DNA from: Rhizobium leguminosarum
GTDB lineage: Bacteria > Pseudomonadota > Alphaproteobacteria > Rhizobiales > Rhizobiaceae
Length of the DNA: 64,000 nt
Reading direction: 5' to 3'
NCBI RefSeq assembly: GCF_004123835.1
Contig: NZ_MZMU01000003.1
Span: forward strand, 744,001 to 808,000
Position numbers and translations under genes: made by a program. A model generated the notes under the pieces. It saw only the letters and a program-made list of their open reading frames with translations. It ran no database searches and was not told the origin of the DNA. Positions 45,833 to 55,655 of this stretch are shown one piece after another (positions within the stretch are counted from its first letter, which is position 1; each line of letters begins with the position of its first letter).

Positions 45833-45912
45833 GCGGCGATCTCGGTCGTTTCCGAAGTATCTATGGCAAGCAGGCCGACACCAGCACCAGTCCGGGAGCA
45901 AACGGATACCGA

Positions 45913-46923
45913 TTAGACCGCCGGCACATTGAATACCTCGCCGGCCCTGAGCGGCCGGAACCGTTCCGGGGGAATATCATGCTCGTTCATTGCGTCTTGC
46001 AACGCTTTTGCCGGCGCGTCGACCGCCTCATTTGTCAGTTGGAACGTGGCGAAGTGATGCCCGGCCACATAGGCCGCATTTGCCAACTTCATCCCGATCA
46101 CCGCTTCCTGCGGATTCTGGTGCTGCCCTTTCATGAACCATCGCGGCTCATATGCGCCGAAGGGTAAAATGGCCAAACGAAAGTCGCCATGCTTCTGCTG
46201 TGCCGCTTTGTAATTGATGCCGTGGTGAAAGCCCGTATCTCCGACGTGATAAATTTTCCCGGCTGGAGTCGACAAAACGAACGACGCCCAGAGTGCCATC
46301 CGGCGATCGGCGGTTCCGCGGGCGGACCAATGGTGTGCGGGCTCCGCATCGATGCTTATTCCAGCGTGCGAAATGCGCTCGCCCCAGTCCATCGATGTCG
46401 TCTGTATATCGGGCACGGCACGGCGAATGATCGTGTCATTGCCAAGTGGCGTCACGACACGCGGCCGATGCTTCGCACCCAACCGCCTGAGCGTTGCGAT
46501 ATCGAGATGATCATAATGATTGTGCGACACCAGCACGAGATCAATTGGCGGCAAATCATCGAACGCGATGCCCGGTTGGACGACGCGCTTGGGTCCGGCA
46601 AAAGCGAAGGGGCTCACGCGCTCTGACCACACCGGGTCAGTGAGGATATTGAGCCCAGCGACCTGCACGAGCATTGTCGCATGGCCGACCATGGTCACCC
46701 TTAGACCCTCGCCGTCGACGTATGGATCCGGCTTGGCCGCCGCGTACGGACTTGGGACCGACCTCGGCCAACGCTCACGGCCACCGCCGAATTGCCAGCG
46801 CAGCAGATCGCGGAAACCAAGGGGCTCGATACCTTCGGGATTGAAGAAATGCGTGCCGTCGAAGTGATCGGACACTGGGCCGTTATAGTAGGGGTTGCGT
46901 CTTTTGGTCTTTCCGACAGGCAC
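45913..46923 (-). CDS. MBL-fold metallo-hydrolase (NAPE-PLD/UlaG-like)
   Basis: A 336-residue metallo-beta-lactamase-fold enzyme starting at GTG 46923, which is 2 bases after the stop codon of the RumA-like gene, with GGAG before it. The metal motif is SHNHYDHLDIATLRRLG (HxHxDH), with later histidines in VGDTGFHHG and VAGHHFATF. The N-terminal segment PYYNGPVSDHFDGTHFFNPE is typical of the NAPE-PLD-like group, which cleaves phosphodiester bonds of N-acyl phosphatidylethanolamine. A GTG start and position indicate an operon with tlyA and the RumA-like gene. Substrate unproven. Confidence 0.87.
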   Translation of the reverse strand: MPVGKTKRRNPYYNGPVSDHFDGTHFFNPEGIEPLGFRDLLRWQFGGGRERWPRSVPSPYAAAKPDPYVDGEGLRVTMVGHATMLVQVAGLNILTDPVWSERVSPFAFAGPKRVVQPGIAFDDLPPIDLVLVSHNHYDHLDIATLRRLGAKHRPRVVTPLGNDTIIRRAVPDIQTTSMDWGERISHAGISIDAEPAHHWSARGTADRRMALWASFVLSTPAGKIYHVGDTGFHHGINYKAAQQKHGDFRLAILPFGAYEPRWFMKGQHQNPQEAVIGMKLANAAYVAGHHFATFQLTNEAVDAPAKALQDAMNEHDIPPERFRPLRAGEVFNVPAV

Positions 46924-46925
46924 GC

Positions 46926-48176
46926 CTATTTCTCCAGCGTCGCCACCACCTCGACATGCGAGGTCCAGAGGAACTGGTCGATCGGCGTCACTTGCGTGAT
47001 CCGGTAGCCGCCCTCGACGAGGATCGCCAGGTCGCGCGCCAGCGTCAGCGGATTGCAGCTGACGGCCACGATCTTCTTCACGCCTGAGCGGGCAAGCTCC
47101 TGGCACTGGAACTCGGCACCGGCGCGCGGCGGATCGAAGACGACGGCATCATAGGGCTTGAACTCCTGCGTCATCAGGGGACGGCGGAAGAGATCGCGTT
47201 TTTCGACGGTGACCGGCTTCAGCCCTTGCGTGTTGCGGGCGGCATGGTCGAGTGCGGCGAGCGCCTTTGCCTCGGCTTCGACGGCGTGCACGCGGCCGAT
47301 CCGCGCCAGCCGTAGCGAAAACGTGCCAGAGCCGGCAAAGAGATCGGCGATCCGCTTCGCCTTGCCGGCATGGGCCGTGACCAGCTCCGCCATCGCCTCT
47401 TCCGCCGGCTTGGTTGCCTGGGTGAAGCCGCCCGGCGGCGGTGAAACCTGGACGCCGCCGAATTCGACCATCGGCTTCGACGGCTCGACCAGGATTTCGC
47501 CGTTCAGCGAAACACGGGCGATGCCGCGCAGGCTGAGCGCGGTCTCGATCGCCTTGCGCCGCTGTGGATCAGAGAGTTTCTTGACGTCGTCGACGGAGAT
47601 GTCGAGGCCGGAAAGCGTTTCGAGCACCGCGACGCGGAAGGGTTCGGCACTGGTCGCCAGCGAAGCCGCAATCGCCCTGATCGCCGGCAGCCGGGCGATG
47701 ATCCCTGCCGACGAGATCGGACATTCCTCGATGGCGACGATATGGTGGCTTTCGGCCTGGTTGAATCCAACAAGCATGTCCTTCTCGGTCTTGCGCGCCG
47801 CAAACACCACACGCCGCCGTTCGCCCGGCCGGGCCGGAACGATCTCGCCGACCTCTGATGTCAGCCCCTTGGATTTCAGCGCGTCGATGACCAGCTGGCG
47901 CTTGAAGGCGCGGTAGGGCGCGTCTGCCATATGCTGCAGTGTGCAGCCACCACAGGTGCCGTTGACACCATCCGGGCCGAAATGCCGGCAGGGCGGCTCC
48001 TGCCGATCGGGCGAGGGCGTCGTGATCGACATGATCGTGCCCTGGCTCTTGACGCGGGCAATCGCTACAGTTTCGCCGGGCAGGGAAAAGGGCACATAGA
48101 CAGGTCCGCCGGCGCTGCTGGCGATGCCGTCGCCCTGGGCGCCGAGCTTCTCGATCGTGACGGTTTCGGTGCTCAC
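46926..48176 (-). CDS. RumA/TrmA-family RNA (uracil-C5) methyltransferase
   Basis: A 416-residue SAM-dependent RNA methyltransferase. It has an N-terminal TRAM-like domain (VTIEKLGAQGDGIASSAGGP), the Fe-S cysteine cluster CRHFGPDGVNGTCGGCTLQ, SAM motif RIADLFAGSGTFSLRLARIG and the catalytic Cys in VSCNPLTLARDLAIL. The target is probably m5U of 23S rRNA or tRNA. Its start overlaps the tlyA stop by 4 bases, and the MBL gene starts 2 bases after its stop codon, so the three genes are translationally coupled. Confidence 0.92.
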   Translation of the reverse strand: MSTETVTIEKLGAQGDGIASSAGGPVYVPFSLPGETVAIARVKSQGTIMSITTPSPDRQEPPCRHFGPDGVNGTCGGCTLQHMADAPYRAFKRQLVIDALKSKGLTSEVGEIVPARPGERRRVVFAARKTEKDMLVGFNQAESHHIVAIEECPISSAGIIARLPAIRAIAASLATSAEPFRVAVLETLSGLDISVDDVKKLSDPQRRKAIETALSLRGIARVSLNGEILVEPSKPMVEFGGVQVSPPPGGFTQATKPAEEAMAELVTAHAGKAKRIADLFAGSGTFSLRLARIGRVHAVEAEAKALAALDHAARNTQGLKPVTVEKRDLFRRPLMTQEFKPYDAVVFDPPRAGAEFQCQELARSGVKKIVAVSCNPLTLARDLAILVEGGYRITQVTPIDQFLWTSHVEVVATLEK

Positions 48177-48919
48177 GGTTTCAATCCTGCCAGAAGGAAT
48201 TCCTGATTGCCGTCGCCGCCGGAAATCGGGGAGGGGATGAGGCCGAGGCTTTTCCAGCCCATGTCCTCGACGAACCAGCGCTCCAGTTCCGCAGCGACGG
48301 CGGGAGCGGACGAGGGATCCTTCAGCAACCCGCCCTTGCCGATCGCCTCGCGCCCGGCCTCGAACTGCGGCTTGACCAGCAGCACGGCGGCAGCGCCGGG
48401 TTCGGCGATCTCAAGAGCCGGCGCGAGCGCCAGCTTCAGCGTGATGAAGGAGACGTCGGAAACGATGAAGGTCGCGGGATGGCCGATATCGTCTGCCGTC
48501 AGGTTGCGGGCGTTGAGGCCCTCCCTGTTCGTCACCCGCGGATCGCCTGATATGCGCGGATGCATCTGCCCATGGCCGACATCGATCGCGGTGACATGCG
48601 CGGCACCGCGCTGCAGCAGCACCTCGGTGAAGCCGCCGGTGGAAGCACCGACATCGAGACAGTGATGGCCGGCGGGATCGAGCCGGAAATGGTCAAGCGC
48701 TGCGGCAAGCTTCAGCGCGGCGCGCGAAACGTAGTCCTGCGCCGGATCGTCGATCTCGATTGCCGCGTCTGCGCTAAACAGCGCGCCGGCCTTCGTGACC
48801 ACCTGGCCGCCGATCCTGACAGTGCCGCGCTGCACGGCGTCGCGGGCGCGCGAGCGGCTGGCAAAGAGGCCGAGGGAGACGAGAAGCTGGTCGAGACGTT
48901 GGGTGTTTTGATCTGACAT
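48173..48919 (-). CDS. tlyA: TlyA-family rRNA 2'-O-methyltransferase (hemolysin A family)
   Basis: A 248-residue protein with an N-terminal S4 RNA-binding domain (RLDQLLVSLGLFASRSRARD) and a FtsJ-like methyltransferase domain (HCLDVGASTGGFTEVLLQRG, KPQFEAGREAIGKGG). TlyA methylates ribose in 16S and 23S rRNA. ATG at 48919 is preferred over the more upstream 48988. It is the first gene of the tlyA-rumA-like-MBL cluster. In many rhizobia tlyA follows dxs; here dxs is 3.5 kb away with two opposite-strand genes between. Confidence 0.92.
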   Translation of the reverse strand: MSDQNTQRLDQLLVSLGLFASRSRARDAVQRGTVRIGGQVVTKAGALFSADAAIEIDDPAQDYVSRAALKLAAALDHFRLDPAGHHCLDVGASTGGFTEVLLQRGAAHVTAIDVGHGQMHPRISGDPRVTNREGLNARNLTADDIGHPATFIVSDVSFITLKLALAPALEIAEPGAAAVLLVKPQFEAGREAIGKGGLLKDPSSAPAVAAELERWFVEDMGWKSLGLIPSPISGGDGNQEFLLAGLKP

Positions 48920-49051
48920 CGGCTGTGCATGACCGGCAAAGCCGCCGGTTGCAAGCATTTTGTTCCCAAGACCGTCATTGACCCTCAAAAGCTTTCGGCG
49001 ATAATCCCACCGCGGCGATCGCGGGGCGTGCCGCAGACACGGGGGTGCTCT

Positions 49052-50062
49052 ATGCTGAAGCTCTTCACTCTACCTGTCTCGGTGGGACTTGTCGCGGCGG
49101 GGATCGTATCGCCCGCGCTCGCGAACGATACTCTGGCCGAGATCAAGACCGGCGGGTTGGTCTTTGCCCAATCCGACGATGTCAGCATGGCGGAAGAGGA
49201 TCTCTTCATCTCCGCTTCGGAAGTGCGTGTCGACTACGTCTTCGAGAACAGCTCCGACAAGGATGTCGAAAGCCTGGTCGCCTTTCCGATGCCTGACTTA
49301 TCAGGTCAGGTCGACAACAATTCCGCCATCTCCGATTATGACAGCGATAATTTCCTGCATTTCTCCACCCTGCAGGACGGCAGTCCGATCACCGCCAAGC
49401 TGCAGCAGCGCGTCATCTCGCTCGGCATCGACGTGACCGACGAGTTCGCCAAGCAGGGCATTCCCGTCCTGCCCTATAGCCAGAAGACGACCGAGGCCCT
49501 CGCCAAACTTCCCGAAACCGTCCGCAAGGACTGGATCGCCCGCGGCCTCGTTTATCCCATGGGCGCCGGCGATGCCAAGGTCGATCTCGTGCCGCTCTGG
49601 ACGCTGCGCTCGACCTATTGGTGGCGCACCACCTTTCCGGCAAAGAAGAAGGTCAGCGTCGCGCACCGTTACAAGCCGGCCGTCGGCGGCACCGTCGCCA
49701 TCAGTTTTCTCGAAGGTGGCGAGCCGAAGGGTGAACGCTTCGAGGAATATTCCCGCAAATACTGCCTCGACGGAGATTTCGTCAGGGTTGCCCAGCAGCG
49801 TGCGCGGGAAGCCGAGGCCGGCGGCGCCAACTATACCGAAAGCTGGATCTCCTATGTGCTGTCGACCGGCGCCAACTGGGCGGGGCCGATCAAGCGCTTC
49901 CAGCTGACGATCGACAAGGGCAAGCCCGGCAGCCTCATCAGCTTCTGCGGCAGCAACGTTCAGAAGATCGGCCCGACGACCTTCCGGATGACGGCCGAGG
50001 ATTTCGATCCCACAAAAGATTTTGACATCCTGATCCTCAATCCTCCAGAAACGGCACAATAA
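49052..50062 (+). CDS. DUF4424 exported protein
   Basis: A 336-residue protein with a signal peptide (KLFTLPVSVGLVAAGIVSPA) cleaved near ALA-NDTLA. The mature N-terminus NDTLAEIKTGGLVFAQSDDV and SMAEEDLFISASEVRVDYVF is the DUF4424 signature; a later segment is PTTFRMTAEDFDPTKDFDIL. The frame is open to 48929, but the ATG at 49052 is right at the signal peptide. It is divergent from tlyA and alone in its transcription unit. Role unknown, periplasmic. Confidence 0.88.
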   Translation: MLKLFTLPVSVGLVAAGIVSPALANDTLAEIKTGGLVFAQSDDVSMAEEDLFISASEVRVDYVFENSSDKDVESLVAFPMPDLSGQVDNNSAISDYDSDNFLHFSTLQDGSPITAKLQQRVISLGIDVTDEFAKQGIPVLPYSQKTTEALAKLPETVRKDWIARGLVYPMGAGDAKVDLVPLWTLRSTYWWRTTFPAKKKVSVAHRYKPAVGGTVAISFLEGGEPKGERFEEYSRKYCLDGDFVRVAQQRAREAEAGGANYTESWISYVLSTGANWAGPIKRFQLTIDKGKPGSLISFCGSNVQKIGPTTFRMTAEDFDPTKDFDILILNPPETAQ

Positions 50063-50281
50063 TCCTCGGGCTTGGCCGCTGTTGCGCTGCACAAATTTAA
50101 ACAAATTTAAAGCCTGCCCGGATAGGTTCGGCGTGATTGTAGCGGTTCATCCAAGCCGCTCGGCGCCATGACGGCGCAAGCGTTTGCACGCCGATCATGT
50201 TCTCAGTGTCAAACATCCCGGCGGTTGCGTCTCGCGCGACCTGCCTCTCGCCGCGTCGACTGTCGTCAGGAGAAATCACCG

Positions 50282-52216
50282 ATGTCCGCCAAAAACATAT
50301 CCTTGAACGGTAAGCTTGCGGCCACGTTCGCAGCCCTCATTCTCATTTTCGTCGCCGTTTCCGCCTTCGTTTATTCCAAGGCGACGGCGTCCGCGGCAGC
50401 GTCTGCCGAGCAGGAAAAGTCCGAGCTGCTCGTCAACCAGATCGACGATGCGCTGCAGGCGATGCTCGAGCAGGCCGTTAACCTGCGCGGCTTCATCCTC
50501 TTCCGCAGCGACAGCACCTATGGCGATGTCTTCGCCAATCGCGAGCGCATGCTGAAGGCGATTGCTGCCGCCAAGCAGACGGCGGCCGGCGAGCCGCAGC
50601 TGGTCGAGATGATCGACGGCATGCAGAAGGCTGCCGATCTCTATTTCCATGAACTTGCCGAGCCGCAGACCAAGGCGCGCAAGGAAACCGACATGCCGAT
50701 CGAAGAGGTCGTCAAGATCGGCGTCAACGCCACCAAGGGCCAGCTCGACGGCTTCCGCCAGGCCTCCGCCAAGATCAAGGCCACCGCGCGTGAAAAGTCG
50801 AATGCGCTTGCCGCGATCCGCGCCGATGCCAACAGCGATCTGAAGATGACGCTGCTTGCCGGCGGCATCGTCGCCTCGCTTGCCGCCGCCATGCTTGCCT
50901 GGCTGATGTCGCGCATCATCGTCCGCCCGGTCGTCGGCATGACGAGCGCCATGGACCGCCTCGCTGGCGGTCAGAACGATATCGAGGTTCCGGCTGTCGA
51001 GCGCGGCGACGAAATCGGCCGCATGGCTCAGTCCGTCCTGGTCTTCAAGCAGGCGGCGATCGAGAAGCTGCGCCTTGCCGGCGAGACCGACCGCATGCGC
51101 GACGACGCCGAGCGCCAGCGCCGGGCAGCTGATGAGCAGAAGGCGCGCGAGGAAGGCGAGATCCGCCATGCCATCGATGCTCTGGCGGGCGGCCTTGCCG
51201 AGCTTGCCAATGGCGATATGGCTGGTCGTATCCAGACGCCGTTCGCCCCGCAATATGACAGCCTGCGCAACGACTTCAACCATGCCGTCGAAAAGCTGCA
51301 GGCGGCGCTGCAATCGGTCGGCCGCAATGCCTCGGCGATCAATGCCGGCGCCGGCGAAATCCGCTCGGCCGCCGACGATCTTGCCCACCGCACCGAGCAG
51401 CAGGCTGCTGCCGTCGAACAGACCGCCGCAGCGCTCGAGGAAGTGACGACGACCGTCCGCGACAGCGCCAAGCGCGCTGAGGATGTCGGCAATCTCGTCG
51501 AGCGCGCCCGCCTCGGCGCCGAGAAATCAGGCGAAGTCGTCCGCAAGGCCGTCTCTGCCATGCAGCAGATCGAGAAGTCCTCGGGCGAAATCTCCAACAT
51601 CATCGGCGTCATCGACGACATCGCCTTCCAGACCAATCTTTTGGCCTTGAATGCAGGCGTCGAAGCGGCCCGCGCCGGCGATGCCGGCAAGGGTTTTGCG
51701 GTCGTCGCCCAGGAAGTGCGCGAGCTCGCCCAGCGCTCGGCGAAGGCGGCCAAGGAGATCAAGGCGCTGATCACCACCTCGGGCGAACAAGTCGTCGCCG
51801 GCGTCGGCTTGGTCGGCGAAACCGGCAAGGCGCTGGAGGTCATCGTCTCCGAGGTGCAGGAGATCAACCACCACGTCAGCGCCATCGTCACCGCCACGCG
51901 CGAACAGTCGATCGGCCTGCAGGAGATCAACACAGCCGTCAACAACATGGACCAGGGCACGCAGCAGAACGCCGCCATGGTCGAGGAGCAGACTGCGGCA
52001 AGCCATGCGCTCGCCCAGGAGGCAAACGCCCTCGAAGAGTTGCTGCGCCAGTTCAAGCTCGGCCAGGTGACCCCGGCGCCGCGCGCAAGCGTTGCCGGCA
52101 CCAACGCCCGCCCGGTCGCCTCCCCGGCCCACGCTTTGACCCGCACCGTCGCCAAGGCCTTCGGCGGAAGACAGGCGAGCGCTGCGGCCGTGAAGGAAGA
52201 CTGGACGGAGTTCTGA
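50282..52216 (+). CDS. Methyl-accepting chemotaxis protein with CHASE3-like sensor and xWxxF tether
   Basis: A 644-residue chemoreceptor. TM1 is [20 protein letters not shown]; the periplasmic four-helix region resembles CHASE3 ([20 protein letters not shown]); TM2 is [24 protein letters not shown] follows, then the signalling tip with [20 protein letters not shown] and [20 protein letters not shown]. It ends ...VKEDWTEF, whose DWTEF matches the xWxxF docking pentapeptide that recruits CheR/CheB in E. coli Tar (NWETF). The start at 50282 is supported by GGAG 11 bases upstream. Followed by a strong terminator at 52250-52277. Confidence 0.95.
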   Translation: MSAKNISLNGKLAATFAALILIFVAVSAFVYSKATASAAASAEQEKSELLVNQIDDALQAMLEQAVNLRGFILFRSDSTYGDVFANRERMLKAIAAAKQTAAGEPQLVEMIDGMQKAADLYFHELAEPQTKARKETDMPIEEVVKIGVNATKGQLDGFRQASAKIKATAREKSNALAAIRADANSDLKMTLLAGGIVASLAAAMLAWLMSRIIVRPVVGMTSAMDRLAGGQNDIEVPAVERGDEIGRMAQSVLVFKQAAIEKLRLAGETDRMRDDAERQRRAADEQKAREEGEIRHAIDALAGGLAELANGDMAGRIQTPFAPQYDSLRNDFNHAVEKLQAALQSVGRNASAINAGAGEIRSAADDLAHRTEQQAAAVEQTAAALEEVTTTVRDSAKRAEDVGNLVERARLGAEKSGEVVRKAVSAMQQIEKSSGEISNIIGVIDDIAFQTNLLALNAGVEAARAGDAGKGFAVVAQEVRELAQRSAKAAKEIKALITTSGEQVVAGVGLVGETGKALEVIVSEVQEINHHVSAIVTATREQSIGLQEINTAVNNMDQGTQQNAAMVEEQTAASHALAQEANALEELLRQFKLGQVTPAPRASVAGTNARPVASPAHALTRTVAKAFGGRQASAAAVKEDWTEF

Positions 52217-52249
52217 GAGGCGCCCTTCTTAGGGACCGTAAATGAAGAG

Positions 52250-52277
52250 GGCGGTGCAGTGATGCGCCGCCTTTTTT
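52250..52277 (+). terminator. Rho-independent terminator after the chemoreceptor gene
   Basis: GGCGGTGC (52250-52257), 6-base loop, GCGCCGCC (52264-52271) with one G-U pair, then six T residues. It begins 33 bases after the stop codon. Confidence 0.88.
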
Positions 52278-52298
52278 GTTGAGAGGACCTGCCGGGCA

Positions 52299-52414
52299 GC
52301 CCCCTCATCCGCCCTACGGGCACCTTCTCCCCGAGGGGAGAAGAGGGAACCGAGACGTCGCCGCGAATTTCTTCTCCCCTCGGGGAGAAGGTGCCGGCAG
52401 GCGGATGAGGGGGC
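52299..52414. repeat. RIME-like element between chemoreceptor and dxs genes
   Basis: Ends are CCCCCTCATCCGCCCTACGG and GGCAGGCGGATGAGGGGGCC, partly complementary, with two internal hairpins around CCTTCTCCCCGAGGGGAGAA. It is downstream of the 3' end of dxs (minus strand), as is the copy following the dxs remnant at 20586-20630. Confidence 0.9.
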
Positions 52415-52442
52415 CACACGGCATCACCCCTCTCATCATAAC

Positions 52443-54359
52443 CTATCCCGCAACGCCAACCGCAACACCGCGCCCCAGCGCCCTGAACACCGTCGAGACG
52501 ATGCCGGCGCGGTCGAGCCCCGCATGGGCGTTCATGGCTTCGGGCTTGGCCTGCTCCATCCAGATGTCGGGCATCACAAGCGAGCGCAGCTTCAGGCCGT
52601 TGTCGAGCAGGCCTTCGGTGGCGAGGAAGTGCATCACATGGCTGCCGAAACCGCCGATCGAGCCTTCCTCGACGGTGATCACCATCTCGTGGTGGCGGGC
52701 AAGCTGGCGGATCAGATCATGGTCGAGCGGCTTGGCGAAACGCGCATCGGCGACCGTCGTCGAAAGCCCCGCGGCGTCGAGATCCTCGGCGGCCAGCAGA
52801 CAATCGGCAAGCCGTGTGCCGAAGGAGAGCAGCGCCACCTTGGTGCCCTCCTTGACGATGCGGCCCTTGCCGATCTGCAGGATTTCGCCGCGCGCCGGCA
52901 TGTCGACGCCAACACCTTCGCCGCGCGGATAGCGGAACGAGATCGGCCCGCCATCATAGGCGACAGCCGTGCGCACCATATGCTTGAGTTCGGCCTCGTC
53001 GGCCGCCGCCATCACCACGAAGCCGGGCAGGGTGGTGAGGAAGGCGGTATCGAAGGAGCCGGCATGGGTCGGCCCGTCGGCGCCGACGAAACCGGCACGG
53101 TCGATCGGAAAACGCACCGGCAGTCCCTGGATCGCCACGTCATGCACGACCTGGTCGTAGGCGCGCTGCAGGAAGGTGGAATAGAGGGCTGCGAACGGCT
53201 TGTAGCCTTCCGCCGCCAGGCCGGCGGCAAAGGTCACGGCATGCTGTTCGGCGATGCCGACATCGAAACAGCGCGACGGATAGGCCTCGGCGAGCTTGTC
53301 GAGGCCGGTACCATTCGGCATGGCGGCGGTGATGCCGACGATCTTGTCGTCGAGGGCGGCTTCCTGCACCAGCGCTTCAGCAAAGACGCTGGTATAGCTC
53401 GGCGCATTCGGCTTGACCCTGGCCTGGGCGCCGGTGATGACGTCGAACTTGTTGACGCCGTGATATTTGTCGGCTGCGGCTTCCGCCGGCGGATAGCCCT
53501 TGCCCTTCTGGGTGACGACATGGATCAGCACCGGTCCGCGCCCATTGTCGCGCACGTTGCGCAACACGGGCAGCAGGTGGTCGAAGGAATGCCCGTCGAT
53601 CGGCCCGATATGATAGAAGCCCATCTCCTCGAACATCGTGCCGCCGGTGACGTAGCCGCGCGCATGCTCGACGGCGCGGGTGATCGCCCGGTCGATATTC
53701 TTGCCGAGATAGGCCGTCAGCTTCTTGCCGAGATCGCGGAAGCCCATATAGGTGCGCCCCGAGGCGAGGCGGGCGAGATAGGCGCTCATCGCCCCTGTCG
53801 GCGGCGCGATCGACATGTCGTTGTCATTGAGGATGACGATGAGGCGCGCATCGAGCGCACCGGCATTGTTCAGCGCTTCATAGGCCATGCCGGCCGACAT
53901 CGCCCCGTCGCCGATGACGGCGATGACGCGGCGGTCTGATTTGTCGAGGTCGGCGGCAATCGCCATGCCGAGGCCGGCCGAGATCGAGGTCGAGGAGTGC
54001 GCCGCGCCGAACGGATCATATTCGCTTTCGGCCCGGCGGGTGAAGCCGGACAGCCCGTCTTCCTGGCGCAGCGTCCGGATGCGGTCGCGGCGGCCGGTGA
54101 GGATCTTGTGCGGATAACATTGATGGCCGACATCGAAGATCAGCCGGTCGCTCGGTGTGTCGAAGACGCTGTGGATGGCGATCGTCAATTCGACGACGCC
54201 GAGACCGGCGCCGAGATGGCCGCCGGTGCGCGACACCGCATCGATCATTTCGTCCCGGACTTCGCGGGCAAGCTGCGGCAGGTCGCGATCCTCGAGCTTG
54301 CGCAGGTCGGCGGGATAGATGACCTGGTCGAGCAGGGGGGTCTTCGGCAGTTGTGTCAC
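52443..54359 (-). CDS. dxs: 1-deoxy-D-xylulose-5-phosphate synthase
   Basis: A 638-residue thiamin-diphosphate enzyme; condenses pyruvate and glyceraldehyde-3-phosphate in the first step of the MEP pathway. ThDP-binding [32 protein letters not shown], and the transketolase core [17 protein letters not shown] are clear, with N-terminal [20 protein letters not shown]. Full length. Its C-terminus ([20 protein letters not shown]) is echoed by the remnant at 20471-20560. ispE of the same pathway is at 2561-3472. Upstream lies the tandem family A repeat. Confidence 0.97.
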   Translation of the reverse strand: MTQLPKTPLLDQVIYPADLRKLEDRDLPQLAREVRDEMIDAVSRTGGHLGAGLGVVELTIAIHSVFDTPSDRLIFDVGHQCYPHKILTGRRDRIRTLRQEDGLSGFTRRAESEYDPFGAAHSSTSISAGLGMAIAADLDKSDRRVIAVIGDGAMSAGMAYEALNNAGALDARLIVILNDNDMSIAPPTGAMSAYLARLASGRTYMGFRDLGKKLTAYLGKNIDRAITRAVEHARGYVTGGTMFEEMGFYHIGPIDGHSFDHLLPVLRNVRDNGRGPVLIHVVTQKGKGYPPAEAAADKYHGVNKFDVITGAQARVKPNAPSYTSVFAEALVQEAALDDKIVGITAAMPNGTGLDKLAEAYPSRCFDVGIAEQHAVTFAAGLAAEGYKPFAALYSTFLQRAYDQVVHDVAIQGLPVRFPIDRAGFVGADGPTHAGSFDTAFLTTLPGFVVMAAADEAELKHMVRTAVAYDGGPISFRYPRGEGVGVDMPARGEILQIGKGRIVKEGTKVALLSFGTRLADCLLAAEDLDAAGLSTTVADARFAKPLDHDLIRQLARHHEMVITVEEGSIGGFGSHVMHFLATEGLLDNGLKLRSLVMPDIWMEQAKPEAMNAHAGLDRAGIVSTVFRALGRGVAVGVAG

Positions 54360-54454
54360 GGGCGGGCGCTCTTTCTTGCTTTTCCTTGCTCCGCTTTATT
54401 CGATTAGATTGCGGCAAAACAAGTGCATTTCAGGAACCGAAGGTTTTCACCTTA

Positions 54455-54559
54455 GAGCATGATGCCGAAAAGTGTGAGCGGTTTTCGGGCAACATCATGC
54501 TCCCACTATTAAAGCATGACGCCGGAAAGTGTGAGCGGTTTTCGGAAGATATCCTGCTC
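54455..54559. repeat. Two tandem copies of palindromic repeat family A
   Basis: Copy one, 54455-54502, matches the element at the ispE start at nearly every base. Copy two, 54512-54559, is more diverged (AAGCATGACGCCGGAAAGTG and GATATCCTGCTC). Both keep the core CCG(A/G)AAAGTGTGAGCGG-TTTTCGG hairpin. They lie between dxs and the pirin gene; the 233-base gap is otherwise empty. Confidence 0.9.
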
Positions 54560-54592
54560 TATTTCTTCGATCTCGATCCGGATCGGGGCTGT

Positions 54593-55516
54593 TCAGCCCT
54601 CCGGCAAAGGCACGAATTCCTCTTCGTCGCCGGGCACGATATCGAAGCGGCCGCTGCGCCATTCCTCCTTGGCCTTTTCGATCCGCTCCTTTGAGGAGGA
54701 TACGAAATTCCACCAGATATAACGTTTCGAATTGAGCGCCGCACCCCCGAAGAGCATCAGGTGGCAGCCATCGCGGCCGGCTTCCAGCGTGATCGCATCG
54801 CCCGGCCGGAAGACCAGCAGCTGGTCGGCGGCAAAACGGTCGCCTGATATGACGACCTCGCCCGAGAGCACATAGACGGCGCGCTCCTCGTGGCCCGCGC
54901 CGAAGGGAAATTTGGCGCCCGGCTGCAGGTCGAGATCGACATAGAGCGTGTCGGAGAAAACACCGACCGGCGATGTCATGCCTTCGAACGAGCCGATGAC
55001 CACACGCCCGCGCACGCCTGCCGTCTCGATCAGCGGCATGGCGGATTTTTCCGTATGGGCGAAGGCGGGATCGATCTCCTCCTTGTCGTCGGGCAGCGCC
55101 AGCCAGGTCTGCAGCCCCGACATCAGCAGCGGATGGCCTCGCAGATTGTCGGGCGTGCGCTCGGAATGGACGATGCCGCGGCCGGCCGTCATCAGGTTGA
55201 TATCGCCGGGACGGATGACCTTTTCGGTGCCGAGGCTGTCGCGATGGCGGATCTCGCCGTCGAACAGATAGGTGACCGTCGACAATCCGATATGCGGATG
55301 CGGCTTGACGTCGAGCGCCTCGTCCGGCTTCAGGATCGCCGGCCCCATGCGGTCGAAGAAGATGAACGGCCCGACCAGCCGCCGCTGCCGGCTGGGCAGT
55401 GCGCGGCGCACCTGGAAACCGCCGATATCGCTGGTGCGCGGGATGATCAGGTTCTCGATCGCATCGCAGGCGAAGGCATCGCCGGGCAGGGGGTCTTTAC
55501 CGGGAAAGAAGGACAT
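54593..55516 (-). CDS. Pirin-family protein
   Basis: A 307-residue bicupin. N-terminal cupin signature: PHPHIGLSTVTYLFDGEIRH with the metal-binding histidines, and ADRGIVHSE-type TAGRGIVHSERTPDNLRGHP. RRALPSRQRRLVGPFIFFDR opens the fold. Some pirins have quercetinase activity or act as redox-sensitive regulators; the role here is unknown. It lies 139 bases from the SDR gene on the same strand. Confidence 0.93.
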   Translation of the reverse strand: MSFFPGKDPLPGDAFACDAIENLIIPRTSDIGGFQVRRALPSRQRRLVGPFIFFDRMGPAILKPDEALDVKPHPHIGLSTVTYLFDGEIRHRDSLGTEKVIRPGDINLMTAGRGIVHSERTPDNLRGHPLLMSGLQTWLALPDDKEEIDPAFAHTEKSAMPLIETAGVRGRVVIGSFEGMTSPVGVFSDTLYVDLDLQPGAKFPFGAGHEERAVYVLSGEVVISGDRFAADQLLVFRPGDAITLEAGRDGCHLMLFGGAALNSKRYIWWNFVSSSKERIEKAKEEWRSGRFDIVPGDEEEFVPLPEG

Positions 55517-55571
55517 TGGGATCTCCGATCGCTACAGTGCCGAGCGTCATCGCCCACAGATAGCGCCTGGA

Positions 55572-55642
55572 GCGCCGCGCGTCCAATCGGACGCGCAAAG
55601 GGACGCTCCAACACCTGAAAGCGCGCCGCGCGTCCAATCGGA
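55572..55642. repeat. Two direct copies of a 20-base GC-rich repeat
   Basis: GCGCCGCGCGTCCAATCGGA occurs at 55572-55591 and 55623-55642, exactly repeated with a 31-base spacer. It resembles a piece of rhizobial intergenic repeat and lies between pirin and SDR genes. Confidence 0.75.
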
Positions 55643-55655
55643 CACGCGGCGGGGC

